DNA of 64,000 bases from Ectorhizobium quercum (GCF_026552795.1 NZ_JANFPI010000006.1:62001-126000), one strand, 5' to 3'; shown: positions 1-12,030, counted from the first letter of the stretch. Translations and numbers: made by a program. The notes: a model not told the origin generated them from the letters alone.

Positions 1-843
1 GAGGCGCCGGTCGTCCCGGTCCGCATCGTCCATGAGAGCCTTTTCCAGCCGAGAGGGGACGATGCCGACCGCCTGCTGCTGACCGACACGCCCCTGCGCC
101 CCGCCCGCTCGCTTGCCGGCGACCGGCCCGTCGAGGTGGCCATGAACGAGGCGAGCGCCCTGCCGGCGGACGGAGCCTCGGCAAAACCGCAGGCGGACAT
201 GCCGCCGCTGCGCATTCTCGTCACGCGCCGCGGCGACCGCGAGCGCATTCTCGACATGCAGACCCTGCTGAACCGGCTGGGCTTCGATGCCGGAACGCCG
301 GACGGCATCGCCGGGCGCGCGACTGTCGGCGCCATCACCGCATTCCGCATCGCTCACGATCTTCCCGAAAGCAAGGCCGTGCTCGATCCGGCCTTTCTCG
401 CCGCTCTCTACGAGGCCGCCGGCACGGCGGAACCGCCGGCCGGGCATCTTCTCGTCCGACGCGATTTCAAGCCCCTTTTCGAAGCGCCGATCGGAATTCG
501 CGATCCCGAAAGGGAACTCGGCACGCATTTCCTTGTGGCCACCGATGTTGATCCGGCCCTCGGGCATACAGAATGGACGGCGATGTCCCTCGAAAACCGT
601 CTTGCCGATGCCACGGCCAAACGGCTCGGCATCACCGAAAGGCTAGGCCGACACGAAGCCGGCTCCGCCTCCGATGCGCTGTCCCGGCTCGACATTCCGC
701 CGGATGTGCGCGAACGCATAGAGCGGCTTCTCGGCGCGGGCTCGTCGATCACCGTCACCGACAACGGAATATCCACCGAGACCGGCCAGGGGACCGACTT
801 CATCACCCTGACCAGAGCCGCTCCTCCCGAAAAGAAGAGCTAG
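1..843 (+). CDS. Peptidoglycan-binding domain protein, 3' part (L,D-transpeptidase-like architecture)
   Basis: The frame is open from the first base, so the start lies outside the window; 280 residues are visible. Residues about 78-115 form a PG_binding_1-type repeat (LLNRLGFDAGTPDGIAG, then TVGAITAFR), which binds murein. It is followed by the segment VRRDFKPLFEAPIGIRDPE and a C-terminal LDIPPDVRERIERLLGAGSS-type module ending in ETGQGTDFITLTR. I recall this combination from rhizobial L,D-transpeptidases that carry a YkuD domain at the N terminus, but that domain is not in view. Inferred role: envelope murein crosslinking or binding. The TAG stop overlaps the first arm of an intergenic palindromic element. 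Confidence 0.6.
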   Translation, partial: EAPVVPVRIVHESLFQPRGDDADRLLLTDTPLRPARSLAGDRPVEVAMNEASALPADGASAKPQADMPPLRILVTRRGDRERILDMQTLLNRLGFDAGTPDGIAGRATVGAITAFRIAHDLPESKAVLDPAFLAALYEAAGTAEPPAGHLLVRRDFKPLFEAPIGIRDPERELGTHFLVATDVDPALGHTEWTAMSLENRLADATAKRLGITERLGRHEAGSASDALSRLDIPPDVRERIERLLGAGSSITVTDNGISTETGQGTDFITLTRAAPPEKKS

Positions 844-941
844 AGCATTTCCGGCGAAAACGGGATCACCTTCAATGCTCTATCTATTTATTTTTTATGC
901 AATTCCGAACACAAACCGGCTCTCGCTTTCGCTGGAATCGC
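842..941. repeat. Rhizobial-type intergenic palindromic element
   Basis: Two hairpins lie side by side. AGAGCATT (842-849) pairs with AATGCTCT (874-881), and GCAATTCC (899-906) pairs with GGAATCGC (934-941, one mismatch). The text AGAGCATTTCCGGCGAAAAC and the TATCTATTTATTTTTTATG linker resemble a short dispersed intergenic element I know from rhizobial genomes. The first hairpin followed by a T-rich tract may also act as terminator for the gene ending at 843. Confidence 0.55.
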
Positions 942-1099
942 TCGAACATCCCTCGCTCCGACAAAACGATTCAAGAAGCGACCGCAAGGCATTGAAACGG
1001 AATCGTTAAAGCCGGGGGCGGACCCGCCGGAAAACCATCCGGTCAGGCAGCCTTCGCAAAGGATTGCCGGCTTTCGGGCATCGCAGCCTCGCCTGCCCC

Positions 1100-1122
1100 G
1101 CCGCCGGACGATGCCCGGCGGC
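1100..1122 (-). terminator. Stem-loop downstream of dnaE
   Basis: GCCGCCGG and CCGGCGGC form a perfect 8-bp stem with a 7-nt loop, about 90 bases beyond the dnaE stop. There is no T-run after it on the minus strand, so this is a 3' stem-loop rather than a textbook intrinsic terminator. I see no gene in the rest of 942-1214. Confidence 0.3.
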
Positions 1123-1214
1123 CTTGTCGAATCCCGAGTCCTTGCAGATCGTTACGGGGAAAACCCGAACCGGAGCCTCAGCGGTTTATAGCGCCACGTC
1201 TCTTGTGCGGCGCG

Positions 1215-4709
<3,495 letters not shown>

Positions 4710-4767
4710 AGGAACCTCCATCCGAAAGCCGGCCGGCACAATGCCGCCGCATCTGTCTTTCAGCCCT

Positions 4768-4805
4768 CCCGAACACGTCCGCAAGAGATGCGGAACACCT
4801 TCGGG
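4768..4805 (-). other. Two-tier hairpin in the dnaE leader
   Basis: An outer stem CCCGAA/TTCGGG encloses a perfect inner stem TCCGCA/TGCGGA with a 5-nt loop. No T-run follows on the minus strand, so it is not an intrinsic terminator. It sits about 60 bases upstream of the dnaE start and could affect expression or processing of a transcript starting before the small peptide gene. The rest of 4710-4865 shows no gene. Confidence 0.4.
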
Positions 4806-4865
4806 AATCGGTCCCCAGTTTTCTCCCTTGGGAGGCGCGAGTCCAGTCTGCGGAGACGAAAGGCC

Positions 4866-4952
4866 TCAGAACGAAAGGGCGATGACGGAAACGCTGGCGA
4901 TGAAGGTGAGAATCGAGGCGAATGCGGCAACGTCACGAAGAAGGTCTGTCAT
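4866..4952 (-). CDS. 28-residue single-pass membrane peptide, candidate SOS-regulated
   Basis: The reading frame starts ATG ACA GAC and ends TCG TTC TGA, giving 28 residues. A short charged head (MTDLLRD) is followed by a hydrophobic helix of about 20 residues (VAAFASILTFIASVSVIALS). AGGAG stands eight bases before the ATG, and a promoter with a near-consensus -35 and an alphaproteobacterial LexA-like box lies 30-55 bases upstream. Size, topology and promoter type recall SidA of Caulobacter, a 29-residue membrane peptide induced by DNA damage that blocks division. I cannot show sequence homology; the functional parallel is inference. Too short for default gene callers. Confidence 0.65.
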   Translation of the reverse strand: MTDLLRDVAAFASILTFIASVSVIALSF

Positions 4953-4979
4953 ATCGGTCTCCTGTTCTCTTATGTTTTT

Positions 4980-5008
4980 ATTTTGTTCTCATTATGTTTC
5001 GTTGTCAA
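4980..5008 (-). promoter_or_regulatory. Sigma-70 promoter with LexA-like box for the 28-residue peptide
   Basis: On the minus strand: TTGACA (5003-5008), 17-nt spacer, CAAAAT (4980-4985). The plus-strand text at 4985-4999 reads GTTC-N7-GTTT, one mismatch from the GTTC-N7-GTTC direct repeat known as the LexA box in Rhizobiales and Rhodobacter. It starts at the edge of the -10 box and fills most of the spacer, the expected place for a repressor site. A further GTTC lies at 4964-4967 in the transcript start region. Confidence 0.55.
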
Positions 5009-5088
5009 CAGGATTTTTTCGCACGAGAACGCCGCCCGCGCTCCCCGATGAAGGAGAACGAAGCAGGCGACAGGGCGGTCGTGAAATG

Positions 5089-5772
5089 TCAGAAGTCGGC
5101 GATCTTGCCGTCGACGATCGTCACACGGCGGTCCATGCGCGCGGCAAGGTCGTGATTGTGCGTGGCGATCATGGCCGCGAGCCCGGACTGGCGCACCAGC
5201 GCCTCCAGGGCATCGAACACGTAATGGGCCGTCTGCGGATCGAGGTTTCCGGTCGGCTCGTCGGCAAAAAGCACGAGCGGGGCATTGGCCACCGCGCGGG
5301 CGATGGCGACGCGCTGCTGCTCGCCGCCGGAAAGCTCGGCCGGGCGGTGTTCCGCCCGATGCCCGACCCGCATGTAGTCGAGAAGCTGGGCGGCCCGCTC
5401 ACGCGCCTCGCCATTGGGGAGGCCGGCGATGAGCTGGGGCATCATCACATTCTCGAGCGCCGAGAATTCGGGCAGCAGGTGATGGAACTGATAGACGAAG
5501 CCGATATCGTTGCGGCGCATGGCCGTGCGGCGGTCGTCGGACAGATGCCCGCAGGCCGCGCCGTTCAGATAGACCTCGCCGCCATCGGGATGTTCGAGAA
5601 GGCCGGCGATGTGGAGCAGCGTGGACTTGCCCGTTCCCGAGGGGGCGACCAGCGCGACGATTTCGCCGCTCGACAGGGTAAAGTCGGCCTTTTCGAGAAT
5701 GGAAAGCCTGGCTTCACCCTCACCGTAATGGCGGTCGATACCGGACAGTTTCAGCACTGGAGCGGAAGTCAT
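5089..5772 (-). CDS. lolD: Lipoprotein-releasing ABC transporter ATP-binding protein
   Basis: ATPase of the LolCDE system that extracts lipoproteins from the inner membrane for outer-membrane sorting. 227 residues with Walker [17 protein letters not shown]-loop (YQFHHLLPE), signature [15 protein letters not shown], Walker [12 protein letters not shown] and the switch His in ATHNHD. The start at 5772 gives [12 protein letters not shown], matching family starts; upstream in-frame codons overlap lolC. It follows the permease gene by 14 bases. Confidence 0.95.
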   Translation of the reverse strand: MTSAPVLKLSGIDRHYGEGEARLSILEKADFTLSSGEIVALVAPSGTGKSTLLHIAGLLEHPDGGEVYLNGAACGHLSDDRRTAMRRNDIGFVYQFHHLLPEFSALENVMMPQLIAGLPNGEARERAAQLLDYMRVGHRAEHRPAELSGGEQQRVAIARAVANAPLVLFADEPTGNLDPQTAHYVFDALEALVRQSGLAAMIATHNHDLAARMDRRVTIVDGKIADF

Positions 5773-5786
5773 TGAACGTTCTGGTC

Positions 5787-7097
5787 CTATTCGTAACGCA
5801 GGGCCTGAACCGGATCGAGGCGGGACGCGCGCCATGCCGGAAAGATGGTGGCGAGGAAGGAAAGGGCAAGCGCCATGAGGATGACCGACACGGTCTCGCT
5901 GACATTCATTTCAGCCGGCAACTGGCTCAGGAAATAAAGCTCGGGATCGAAAATCACCGTGCCGGAAAGCCAGCTGAAGAACTGGCGGATGCTCTCGACA
6001 TTGAGGCAGACGATCACGCCCAGCAGGAAGCCCGCGAAGGTGCCAACCGTGCCGATCGCAGCACCCGTCATGAAGAAGATGCGCATGACGGCGCCGGACG
6101 TCGCGCCCATCGTCCGCAGGATGGCGATGTCGCTGCCCTTATCCTTCACCAGCATGATCAGCCCGGAAATGATGTTGAGCGCGGCGACGAGCACGATCAG
6201 CGTCAGAATCATGAACATGACGTTGCGCTCCACCTGAAGGGCGGAAAAGAAGGTCTGGTTGCGCTGGCGCCAGTCCGTGAGATAGATCTGCCGGCCGGCG
6301 GCCTGCTCGATGGCCTCGCGCGCCTCGTCCACCTGGTCGGGATGGCCGAGGAAGATCTCGAGCTGCTGGACGATCCCTTCGGCATTGAAATAAAGCTGCG
6401 CTTCCTCCAGCGGCATGAAGATGATGCCGGAATCGTATTCGGACATACCGACTTCGAAGACGCCGGAAATCCGGTAGCTCTTGATGCGCGGATTGGTGCC
6501 GAGCGGCGTCACGTCGCCTTCGGGCGCCAGCAGCGACATCTGGTCGCCCGCCGTAACGCCGAGCGCGTTCGCCATGCGGGTGCCGATCAGGATGCCGTCG
6601 CCCGCGGCATAGCCGAGAAGATCGCCGGCCTTGATGTTGTTCGCCACCTCGCTCAGCTGGAGAAGATCGTCGGCACGCACGCCGCGCACGATGGCGCCCG
6701 TCCCTGCCCCGATCCTGCCGGATGCGAAAACCTGCCCCTCGACCATCGGCAGGGCCATCGTCACGCCGGGAACGGCGGCGATCCTGCGGGCGAGTTCGGG
6801 GTAGTCGCTCAGCGGCGAGTCGATCGGCTGGAGGATGATATGCCCGTTGATGCCGAGGATACGGGAGATCAGCTCGGTGCGGAAACCGTTCATCACCGCC
6901 ATGACGATGATGAGCGTCGCCACGCCCAGCATGATGCCGGCGAAGGAGAAACCGGCGATGACCGAGATGAACGCCTCCTTGCGGCGCGCCCTCAGATAAC
7001 GCCAGGCCACCATTCGCTCGAAAGCGGAAAAAGGCCGCGCGGGCCGCACCTTCTCCGCATTCGCCGCAACAGCGCCCGCATCCTCCCCTGCCGTCAT
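5787..7097 (-). CDS. lolC: Lipoprotein-releasing ABC transporter permease LolC/LolE
   Basis: Membrane subunit of the lipoprotein-releasing system, 436 residues. Architecture is typical of the family: a first membrane helix near residues 40-65 ([20 protein letters not shown]), a large periplasmic domain (about 70-290), then three helices ([20 protein letters not shown] and two more) in an FtsX-type permease domain. Rhizobia carry a single hybrid permease, often named LolC/E. It lies 16 bases after proS and just before lolD, so proS-lolC-lolD look like one operon. Confidence 0.93.
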   Translation of the reverse strand: MTAGEDAGAVAANAEKVRPARPFSAFERMVAWRYLRARRKEAFISVIAGFSFAGIMLGVATLIIVMAVMNGFRTELISRILGINGHIILQPIDSPLSDYPELARRIAAVPGVTMALPMVEGQVFASGRIGAGTGAIVRGVRADDLLQLSEVANNIKAGDLLGYAAGDGILIGTRMANALGVTAGDQMSLLAPEGDVTPLGTNPRIKSYRISGVFEVGMSEYDSGIIFMPLEEAQLYFNAEGIVQQLEIFLGHPDQVDEAREAIEQAAGRQIYLTDWRQRNQTFFSALQVERNVMFMILTLIVLVAALNIISGLIMLVKDKGSDIAILRTMGATSGAVMRIFFMTGAAIGTVGTFAGFLLGVIVCLNVESIRQFFSWLSGTVIFDPELYFLSQLPAEMNVSETVSVILMALALSFLATIFPAWRASRLDPVQALRYE

Positions 7098-7113
7098 GCC
7101 TTCACACCTCTCC

Positions 7114-8436
7114 TCAGCCAGCGAGCTTGTTGATCGCGGCCTCGACGGGCAGCGTCACGCGTTCGCCGGTCCGCCGGTTCTTCAATTCCACGTCGCCGGC
7201 AGCCACCGCGCGCGGGCCGGCGATGACCTGCCACGGAACGCCGATCAGGTCCGCGGTTGCGAACTTCGCGCCGGCACGCTCGTCCGTGTCGTCGTAAAGC
7301 ACGTCCTTGCCGGCGTTCGAAAGCGCTTCGTAGATTTTCTCGCTAGCCGCATCGCAGGCCGCATCACCGACCTTCATGTTGATGACGTCCACATCGAAGG
7401 GCGCCACCGAATCCGGCCAGATGATTCCGCTTTCGTCATGAGAGGCTTCGATGATGGCCGGAACAAGGCGGGACGGACCGATGCCATAGGAACCCATATG
7501 CACCTCATGTTCCTTGCCGTCCGGCCCCTGAACCCTCGCCCCCATCGGCGCGGAATACTTGGTGCCGAAGTAGAAGATGTGCCCCACCTCAATGCCGCGG
7601 GCCGACAGGCGCTCGCCCTCCGCGATCGCGCCGAAAGCAGCCTCGTCGTGCATTTCCGACGTCGCGGCATAGAGCGAGGTCCATTTGTCGAAAACAGCTT
7701 GCAGGCCTTCCACGCTGTCGAAGTCGGTATCGGCGGCGGGAATGTCGAAATTCACGAAATCGCGATGGCAGAACACCTCGGACTCACCGGTCTCCGCCAG
7801 AATGATGAATTCGTGGCTGTGGTTGCCGCCGATCGGGCCGGTGTCCGCGCGCATCGGAATGGCGCGCAGGCCGAGCCTGTCGAAGGTGCGCAGATAGGCC
7901 GTGAACATCCTGTTGTAGGAATGGATCGCGTCGTCCTTCGTCAGATCGAAGGAATAGGCGTCCTTCATCAGGAACTCGCGCGAACGCATCGTGCCGAAGC
8001 GCGGGCGGCGCTCGTCGCGGAACTTCCACTGGATGTGGTAGAGATTGAGCGGCAGGTCCTTGTAGGACTTGACGTAGGAACGGAAGATATCCGTCACCAT
8101 CTCCTCATTGGTCGGGCCGTAGAGCATGGCGCGCTTGTTGCGGTCGGTGATGCGCAGCATCTCCTCGCCGTAATCGTTGTAACGGCCGCTCTCGATCCAC
8201 AGATCGGCGGACTGGATGGTCGGCATGAGGATTTCCTGCGCGCCGGCACGGTTCTGCTCCTCGCGCACGATGGCGCAGACCTTGTCCAGCACGCGCTTGC
8301 CCAGCGGCAGCCAGGAATAGATGCCCTGCGACTGCTGGCGGATCATGCCGGCGCGCAGCATCAGCCGGTGGGAAACGATTTCCGCTTCCTTGGGGGTTTC
8401 CTTGAGAATGGGCAGGAAGAAACGAGACAGTCGCAT
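7114..8436 (-). CDS. proS: Prolyl-tRNA synthetase (short alphaproteobacterial form)
   Basis: Charges tRNA-Pro with proline. Class II motifs are visible: motif 1 region near [11 protein letters not shown], motif 2 [17 protein letters not shown], motif 3 [16 protein letters not shown], then the anticodon-binding domain. At 440 residues it lacks the roughly 180-residue INS editing domain of the E. coli enzyme, as is usual for alphaproteobacteria and mitochondria, so Ala-tRNA-Pro would have to be cleared by a separate trans-editing protein. First gene of a run with lolC and lolD. Confidence 0.96.
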   Translation of the reverse strand: MRLSRFFLPILKETPKEAEIVSHRLMLRAGMIRQQSQGIYSWLPLGKRVLDKVCAIVREEQNRAGAQEILMPTIQSADLWIESGRYNDYGEEMLRITDRNKRAMLYGPTNEEMVTDIFRSYVKSYKDLPLNLYHIQWKFRDERRPRFGTMRSREFLMKDAYSFDLTKDDAIHSYNRMFTAYLRTFDRLGLRAIPMRADTGPIGGNHSHEFIILAETGESEVFCHRDFVNFDIPAADTDFDSVEGLQAVFDKWTSLYAATSEMHDEAAFGAIAEGERLSARGIEVGHIFYFGTKYSAPMGARVQGPDGKEHEVHMGSYGIGPSRLVPAIIEASHDESGIIWPDSVAPFDVDVINMKVGDAACDAASEKIYEALSNAGKDVLYDDTDERAGAKFATADLIGVPWQVIAGPRAVAAGDVELKNRRTGERVTLPVEAAINKLAG

Positions 8437-8613
8437 GGGAGTTTCCGGTTGGTTGCCGCCGCCGCTGCCTTACGGCAGGAATCGGACTTGAAATTGGCTT
8501 ATGTGGAAGCGTTCATAAACGTTTCAGGCAGAGAAAGAAACCCGAACCGGAGGGCCCGCCCATGTTGCCCACATCGGCATGGGCGACAATTCGAATCCGG
8601 TGCGGCAGATTTC

Positions 8614-8633
8614 ATGCACAAAAAATATGCACA
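8614..8633. repeat. Direct repeat ATGCACA-N6-ATGCACA
   Basis: Two exact copies of ATGCACA at 8614-8620 and 8627-8633, a 13-base period, in the AT-rich region upstream of proS. This could be a paired protein-binding site; no regulator is suggested by the sequence. Confidence 0.3.
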
Positions 8634-8644
8634 TCATATTTTAG

Positions 8645-8684
8645 CCCTGTTTCGCCGCAGACGCAAAAGCGCGGCTAAAACGGG
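8645..8684. repeat. Long imperfect inverted repeat between proS and the small RNA
   Basis: CCCTGTTTCGCCGC (8645-8658) faces GCGGCTAAAACGGG (8671-8684) across a 12-nt loop, with two interruptions. The repeat lies in the long gap 8437-8784, which otherwise shows no coding potential and becomes AT-rich towards 8700-8790. It carries no T-run on either side, so it is not an intrinsic terminator. Confidence 0.4.
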
Positions 8685-8784
8685 AAATCCCTGCGGACCT
8701 GCCGCAAAAACGAGCCACAATGTTGCGACATTTTTGTCAATATGAATTTTTTGTTCGAGTGTAGCATTTTTGCAAAAATTTAAG

Positions 8785-8813
8785 GTGACAAGGCCGAAGG
8801 AGTGCGCTAGCTT
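8785..8813 (+). promoter_or_regulatory. Candidate promoter of the small RNA
   Basis: GTGACA (8785-8790), a 17-nt spacer and TAGCTT (8808-8813), which would start transcription near 8820. The -10 match is weak. The main support is its position ahead of a structured region closed by a strong terminator. Confidence 0.35.
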
Positions 8814-8819
8814 CAGCTT

Positions 8820-8970
8820 ACAAAAAAGGCAGAGAGCTTAAATTTTCTGCCAATATTCGCGGTCAAGTCTTGGGAGGATCAGATCTTAGGCGCGCTCGTT
8901 CGCTGCCCCGGCAACGGTAAAGGATCACGCGATAATTGAGAACAAGGCCATCGCGGCCTTGTTTTTTTTT
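8820..8970 (+). ncRNA. Candidate trans-encoded small RNA, about 150 nt
   Basis: Free-standing transcription unit of about 150 nt between two divergent or opposite-strand genes. It has a promoter-like sequence, a 5' hairpin (GGCAGA at 8828-8833 with TCTGCC at 8846-8851), a central unpaired region with GGGAGGATCAGATC, and a canonical intrinsic terminator. There is no credible reading frame. I do not recognise the family: it lacks the SRP tetraloop region, a tmRNA tag and clear 6S pairing. The GGGAGGA stretch is a purine-rich, Shine-Dalgarno-like element. The strand is set by the terminator. Confidence 0.5.
8941..8970 (+). terminator. Intrinsic terminator of the small RNA
   Basis: AACAAGGCC and GGCCTTGTT form a perfect 9-bp stem with a 5-nt loop (ATCGC), followed by an uninterrupted T-run to 8970. 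Confidence 0.85.
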
Positions 8971-9036
8971 GCTTTTACGGCGCGATGCGCGCCTCTTCGA
9001 TACAGGCGTTGCGTAACAGACAGATGACGATCCGCG

Positions 9037-9069
9037 AAAAAAGCCGCACCCGGCAATGCCGGATGCGGC
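9037..9069 (-). terminator. Intrinsic terminator after mce, end of the nuo-birA-rnj-mce train
   Basis: Read on the minus strand, GCCGCATCCGGC and GCCGGGTGCGGC form a 12-bp stem (one G-U pair) with a 3-nt loop, followed by six T. No other intrinsic terminator was seen on this strand back to nuoA. Confidence 0.85.
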
Positions 9070-9112
9070 CTCGTTGTCCATCGAGCGCGGCTGGCAATCG
9101 CGGCTGGCGGTC

Positions 9113-9517
9113 TCAGACCTGCTCGAGTTCGATCAGCGTGCCGAAGAAATCCTTGGGATGCAGGAACAGCACCGGCTTGCCATGCGCGCCGGTCTTCGGT
9201 TCGCCCTCGCCGAGGATGCGGGCCCCGCCCTTCTTCAGTTCGTCGCGCGCCGCCAGGATATCGTCGACCTCGTAGCAGATGTGGTGCATGCCACCGCCCG
9301 GGCTCTTGGCCAGAAAGGCGGCAATCGGCGAATTCTCGCCAAGCGGCTCCAGAAGCTCGATCTTGGTGTTGGGAAGCTCGACGAAAACCACGGTCACACC
9401 ATGTTCGGGCAGCGCCTGTGGCTCCGATACCCTGGCGCCCAGCGTCTTTTCGTAGGCGGCGGTGGCGGCGGCAAGATCCGGCACGGCCAGTGCCACATGG
9501 TTCACGCGTCCAAGCAT
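9113..9517 (-). CDS. mce: Methylmalonyl-CoA epimerase
   Basis: Interconverts (R)- and (S)-methylmalonyl-CoA in the propionyl-CoA to succinyl-CoA route. 134 residues with the two half-modules of the VOC fold: RVNHVALAVPDL at the start and GGGMHHICYEVDDI near residue 75. Metal ligands are His in NHVAL, His in MHHICYEV and the C-terminal Glu in TLIELEQV. The start at 9517 has GGAGGT a few bases upstream. It follows rnj by 64 bases. Confidence 0.9.
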   Translation of the reverse strand: MLGRVNHVALAVPDLAAATAAYEKTLGARVSEPQALPEHGVTVVFVELPNTKIELLEPLGENSPIAAFLAKSPGGGMHHICYEVDDILAARDELKKGGARILGEGEPKTGAHGKPVLFLHPKDFFGTLIELEQV

Positions 9518-9581
9518 GGGACCTCCTTCAGACTCCCGTTTCGGTAGCATTACCTATACCGCCCCGGCAGGCTGTGTCTTC

Positions 9582-11249
9582 TCAGACTTTGGTCACGAAA
9601 ACGGCGACGACCGGCTTCTTGCCCCAGGCATTGTTGACCGTCGACCGCACGGCGCGGCGCACCGCCTCGCGCAGCGTTTCGAGATCCTTGCGGCGCGCCC
9701 GGGGAATGCTTTCGATGGCGCCGAGCACGCAGTCGTAGACCGTGTCCTCCATGTCCTCGCCTTCCTCGTCATAAGCCGGCAGGCCGTTGAGGATCACGAT
9801 CGGGTCGTCGCGGAAATCGTAGCGATCGTCGAGCACGACATTGACCGCCACATGGCCGACGAAGGAGAGCTTGCGGCGCTCGCCGATCCCCATCTCGTCG
9901 AAATCGCCGATCAGCTTGCCGTCGCGGAAAATGCGGCCATGTGGAGCCTCGTCGATCACCTCGGCCGGACCGGGGGCCAGGCGCAGGACATCGCCGTTTC
10001 GCACCCGCGGTATTTCGGCGATGCCGGCGCTCAGGCCCAGTTCCTTCTGCGCCGTCAGATGCGCCGCCTCGCCGTGGACCGGGATGAGGATTTGCGGGCG
10101 CACCCATTCATACATCTTCACCAGTTCGTTGCGCCGGGGATGGCCGGACACATGCACGAGCGCGTCATTGTCGGTCACGACGACGACGCCCTGCTCGATC
10201 AGGCCGTTCTTGATGTCGATGATGGCCTTTTCGTTGCCCGGAATGGCACGGGATGAGAACACCACCGTATCGCCCGCCGAAAGCGCCACGTTGCGCATCT
10301 CGTCACGCGCAAGTTTCGCAAGGGCCGCCCGCGGCTCGCCCTGGCTGCCGGTCAGGATTACCACCACCTTGTCGCGCGGAATATAGCCGTACTCGTCTTC
10401 GGCGATGAAGGGCTTCAGCCCGTCCATCATGCCCAGGTCCGATGCGACGGCCACGACGCGCTTCAGCGACGAACCGAGCAGCAGCACTTCACGGCCGGCG
10501 GCCTCCGCCGCCTCGGCGATGGAGCGGATACGGCCGACATTCGACGAAAAGGTGGTGACGGCGACACGGCCCTCCGCCTTCTCGATCACCTCGCGAATTC
10601 CCTCGGACACTTTCCGTTCGGTGGGTGAAAACCCGTCCCGCTGGGCATTGGTGCTGTCGCACAGCAGCGCCAGCACGCCTTCGTCGCCCACCTCACGGAA
10701 ACGCTTCTCGTCGGTCAGCGGCCCCAGCGTCGGCTCGGCGTCGATTTTCCAGTCGCCGGTATGCACCACGTTGCCGAGCGGCGTGCGGATCACCAGCGAC
10801 ATGGGCTCGGGAATCGAATGGTTCACGGCAACAGCCTCGATCTCGAAGGGCCCGATGGTGATCCTGTCGCCGGCGGCGAAGGGCGTCACCGGGATTTCCG
10901 CCCGCGCGCCTTCATAGTCCCGCTTCGCCTCGAGCAGTCCCGCAGTGAAGGCGCTGGCATAGACCGGCACGTTCAGCCCCGGCCACAGGTCGTTGAGACC
11001 GCCATAGTGATCCTCGTGGGCGTGGGTGATGATGATGCCCTTGAGGTTCTTGCGCTCCTGGGCCAGAAAACGGATATCCGGCAGGACCAGATCGACGCCC
11101 GGCAGGTCCGGCCCCGCGAAGGAGACACCGCAATCGACCATGATCCACTGGCGCTTGCCCGGCGTCCCGTAACCGTAGAGCGCGAGATTCATGCCGATCT
11201 CGCCGACGCCGCCGAGCGGCAGGAACACCAGTTCTTCTTGTTTCGCCAT
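9582..11249 (-). CDS. rnj: Ribonuclease J
   Basis: Metallo-beta-lactamase/beta-CASP ribonuclease, 555 residues, with endo- and 5'-3' exonuclease activity; in rhizobia it works beside RNase E and matures 16S rRNA ends. The zinc motif HAHEDHYGG lies near residue 80. Further ligands are HTGDWKID and the beta-CASP motifs in VSGHPRRNELVKMYEWVRPQ and IPVHGEAAH. The start at 11249 (MAKQEELVFLPLGG) matches homologues. It lies 17 bases after birA on the same strand. Confidence 0.93.
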   Translation of the reverse strand: MAKQEELVFLPLGGVGEIGMNLALYGYGTPGKRQWIMVDCGVSFAGPDLPGVDLVLPDIRFLAQERKNLKGIIITHAHEDHYGGLNDLWPGLNVPVYASAFTAGLLEAKRDYEGARAEIPVTPFAAGDRITIGPFEIEAVAVNHSIPEPMSLVIRTPLGNVVHTGDWKIDAEPTLGPLTDEKRFREVGDEGVLALLCDSTNAQRDGFSPTERKVSEGIREVIEKAEGRVAVTTFSSNVGRIRSIAEAAEAAGREVLLLGSSLKRVVAVASDLGMMDGLKPFIAEDEYGYIPRDKVVVILTGSQGEPRAALAKLARDEMRNVALSAGDTVVFSSRAIPGNEKAIIDIKNGLIEQGVVVVTDNDALVHVSGHPRRNELVKMYEWVRPQILIPVHGEAAHLTAQKELGLSAGIAEIPRVRNGDVLRLAPGPAEVIDEAPHGRIFRDGKLIGDFDEMGIGERRKLSFVGHVAVNVVLDDRYDFRDDPIVILNGLPAYDEEGEDMEDTVYDCVLGAIESIPRARRKDLETLREAVRRAVRSTVNNAWGKKPVVAVFVTKV

Positions 11250-11266
11250 CGTGCTTACATTTCCAA

Positions 11267-12016
11267 TCATCCAAAAAAGACGTCACCGGCCGAAATCGTC
11301 TCGCGACCGCCGTCTTCCAATTCCATTTGCAGAAGGCCCTGATCGTCTATCCCCACGAACCGCCCGCGCAGGGACCGGTCGGACAGGTTGACCGTGATCG
11401 GCTCGCCGATGCCGCAGGCGACATCGCGCCACAGCGTCGTGATCTTCGCTATTCCTCTGCCGCTATCCCATATTTCTAGCACATGCGCCATCGCTTCAAA
11501 CAGATGCGCAAAAAGTTCGTCGGGGAAAACGCTCGCCCCTTCATCGACAAGGCAGGTGACGGGGTAGAGCGGATTGTCCGGTTTGAAACGAACGTTGATG
11601 CCGATGCCGATCACGACGACATGGCGGCCATCCGGCAGAAACTCGCCTTCGATCAGGATGCCGCTCACCTTGCGTCGCCCGATCAGCAGATCGTTCGGCC
11701 ACTTGACCTCGAGCGCCGGCGCATCGAGCGGCAGCACGCGGCCCGCTGCCCGATGCAGCGCCACCGCCACCGCCAGCGGCAGCGAGCCGAGCATGGCGAG
11801 CGGGGCCGGATCGATCAGCAGAAGGGACGCATAAAGATTGCCGCGTTCGGACACCCAGGTCCGGCCCCGGCGCGCGCGCCCGCCCGTCTGGCGGTTGGCG
11901 GTGATCCACAGGCCGCTCTCCTGCCCTGCCCGTGCCCGGGCAAGGCATTCCTCGTTGGTGGAGCCGACTTCGTCCAGGGCTTCATGACGAAAATCGGAGA
12001 CCGATATCCGGCCCAC
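11267..12016 (-). CDS. birA: Biotin--[acetyl-CoA-carboxylase] ligase
   Basis: Attaches biotin to the biotin carboxyl carrier protein and other carboxylases. About 249 residues. Motifs: GSTNEECLARA, the ATP/biotin loop GGRARRGRTWVSERGNLY, and VKWPNDLLI. There is no N-terminal winged helix, so it is a group I enzyme without repressor function. The start is uncertain: GTG at 12016 has AGGGGG six bases upstream, while TTG at 12034 would overlap the nuoN stop. I prefer the GTG. It follows nuoN directly, so it probably belongs to the complex I transcript. Confidence 0.9.
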   Translation of the reverse strand: MGRISVSDFRHEALDEVGSTNEECLARARAGQESGLWITANRQTGGRARRGRTWVSERGNLYASLLLIDPAPLAMLGSLPLAVAVALHRAAGRVLPLDAPALEVKWPNDLLIGRRKVSGILIEGEFLPDGRHVVVIGIGINVRFKPDNPLYPVTCLVDEGASVFPDELFAHLFEAMAHVLEIWDSGRGIAKITTLWRDVACGIGEPITVNLSDRSLRGRFVGIDDQGLLQMELEDGGRETISAGDVFFG

Positions 12017-12030
12017 CCCGTTCCCCCTGC

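Noticed and set aside
8820-8970. Assignment of the small RNA to 6S RNA, SRP RNA or tmRNA
   Set aside because: The ends do not pair as in 6S RNA, there is no GGAA-type SRP loop region and no tag frame. It is kept only as an unassigned candidate.
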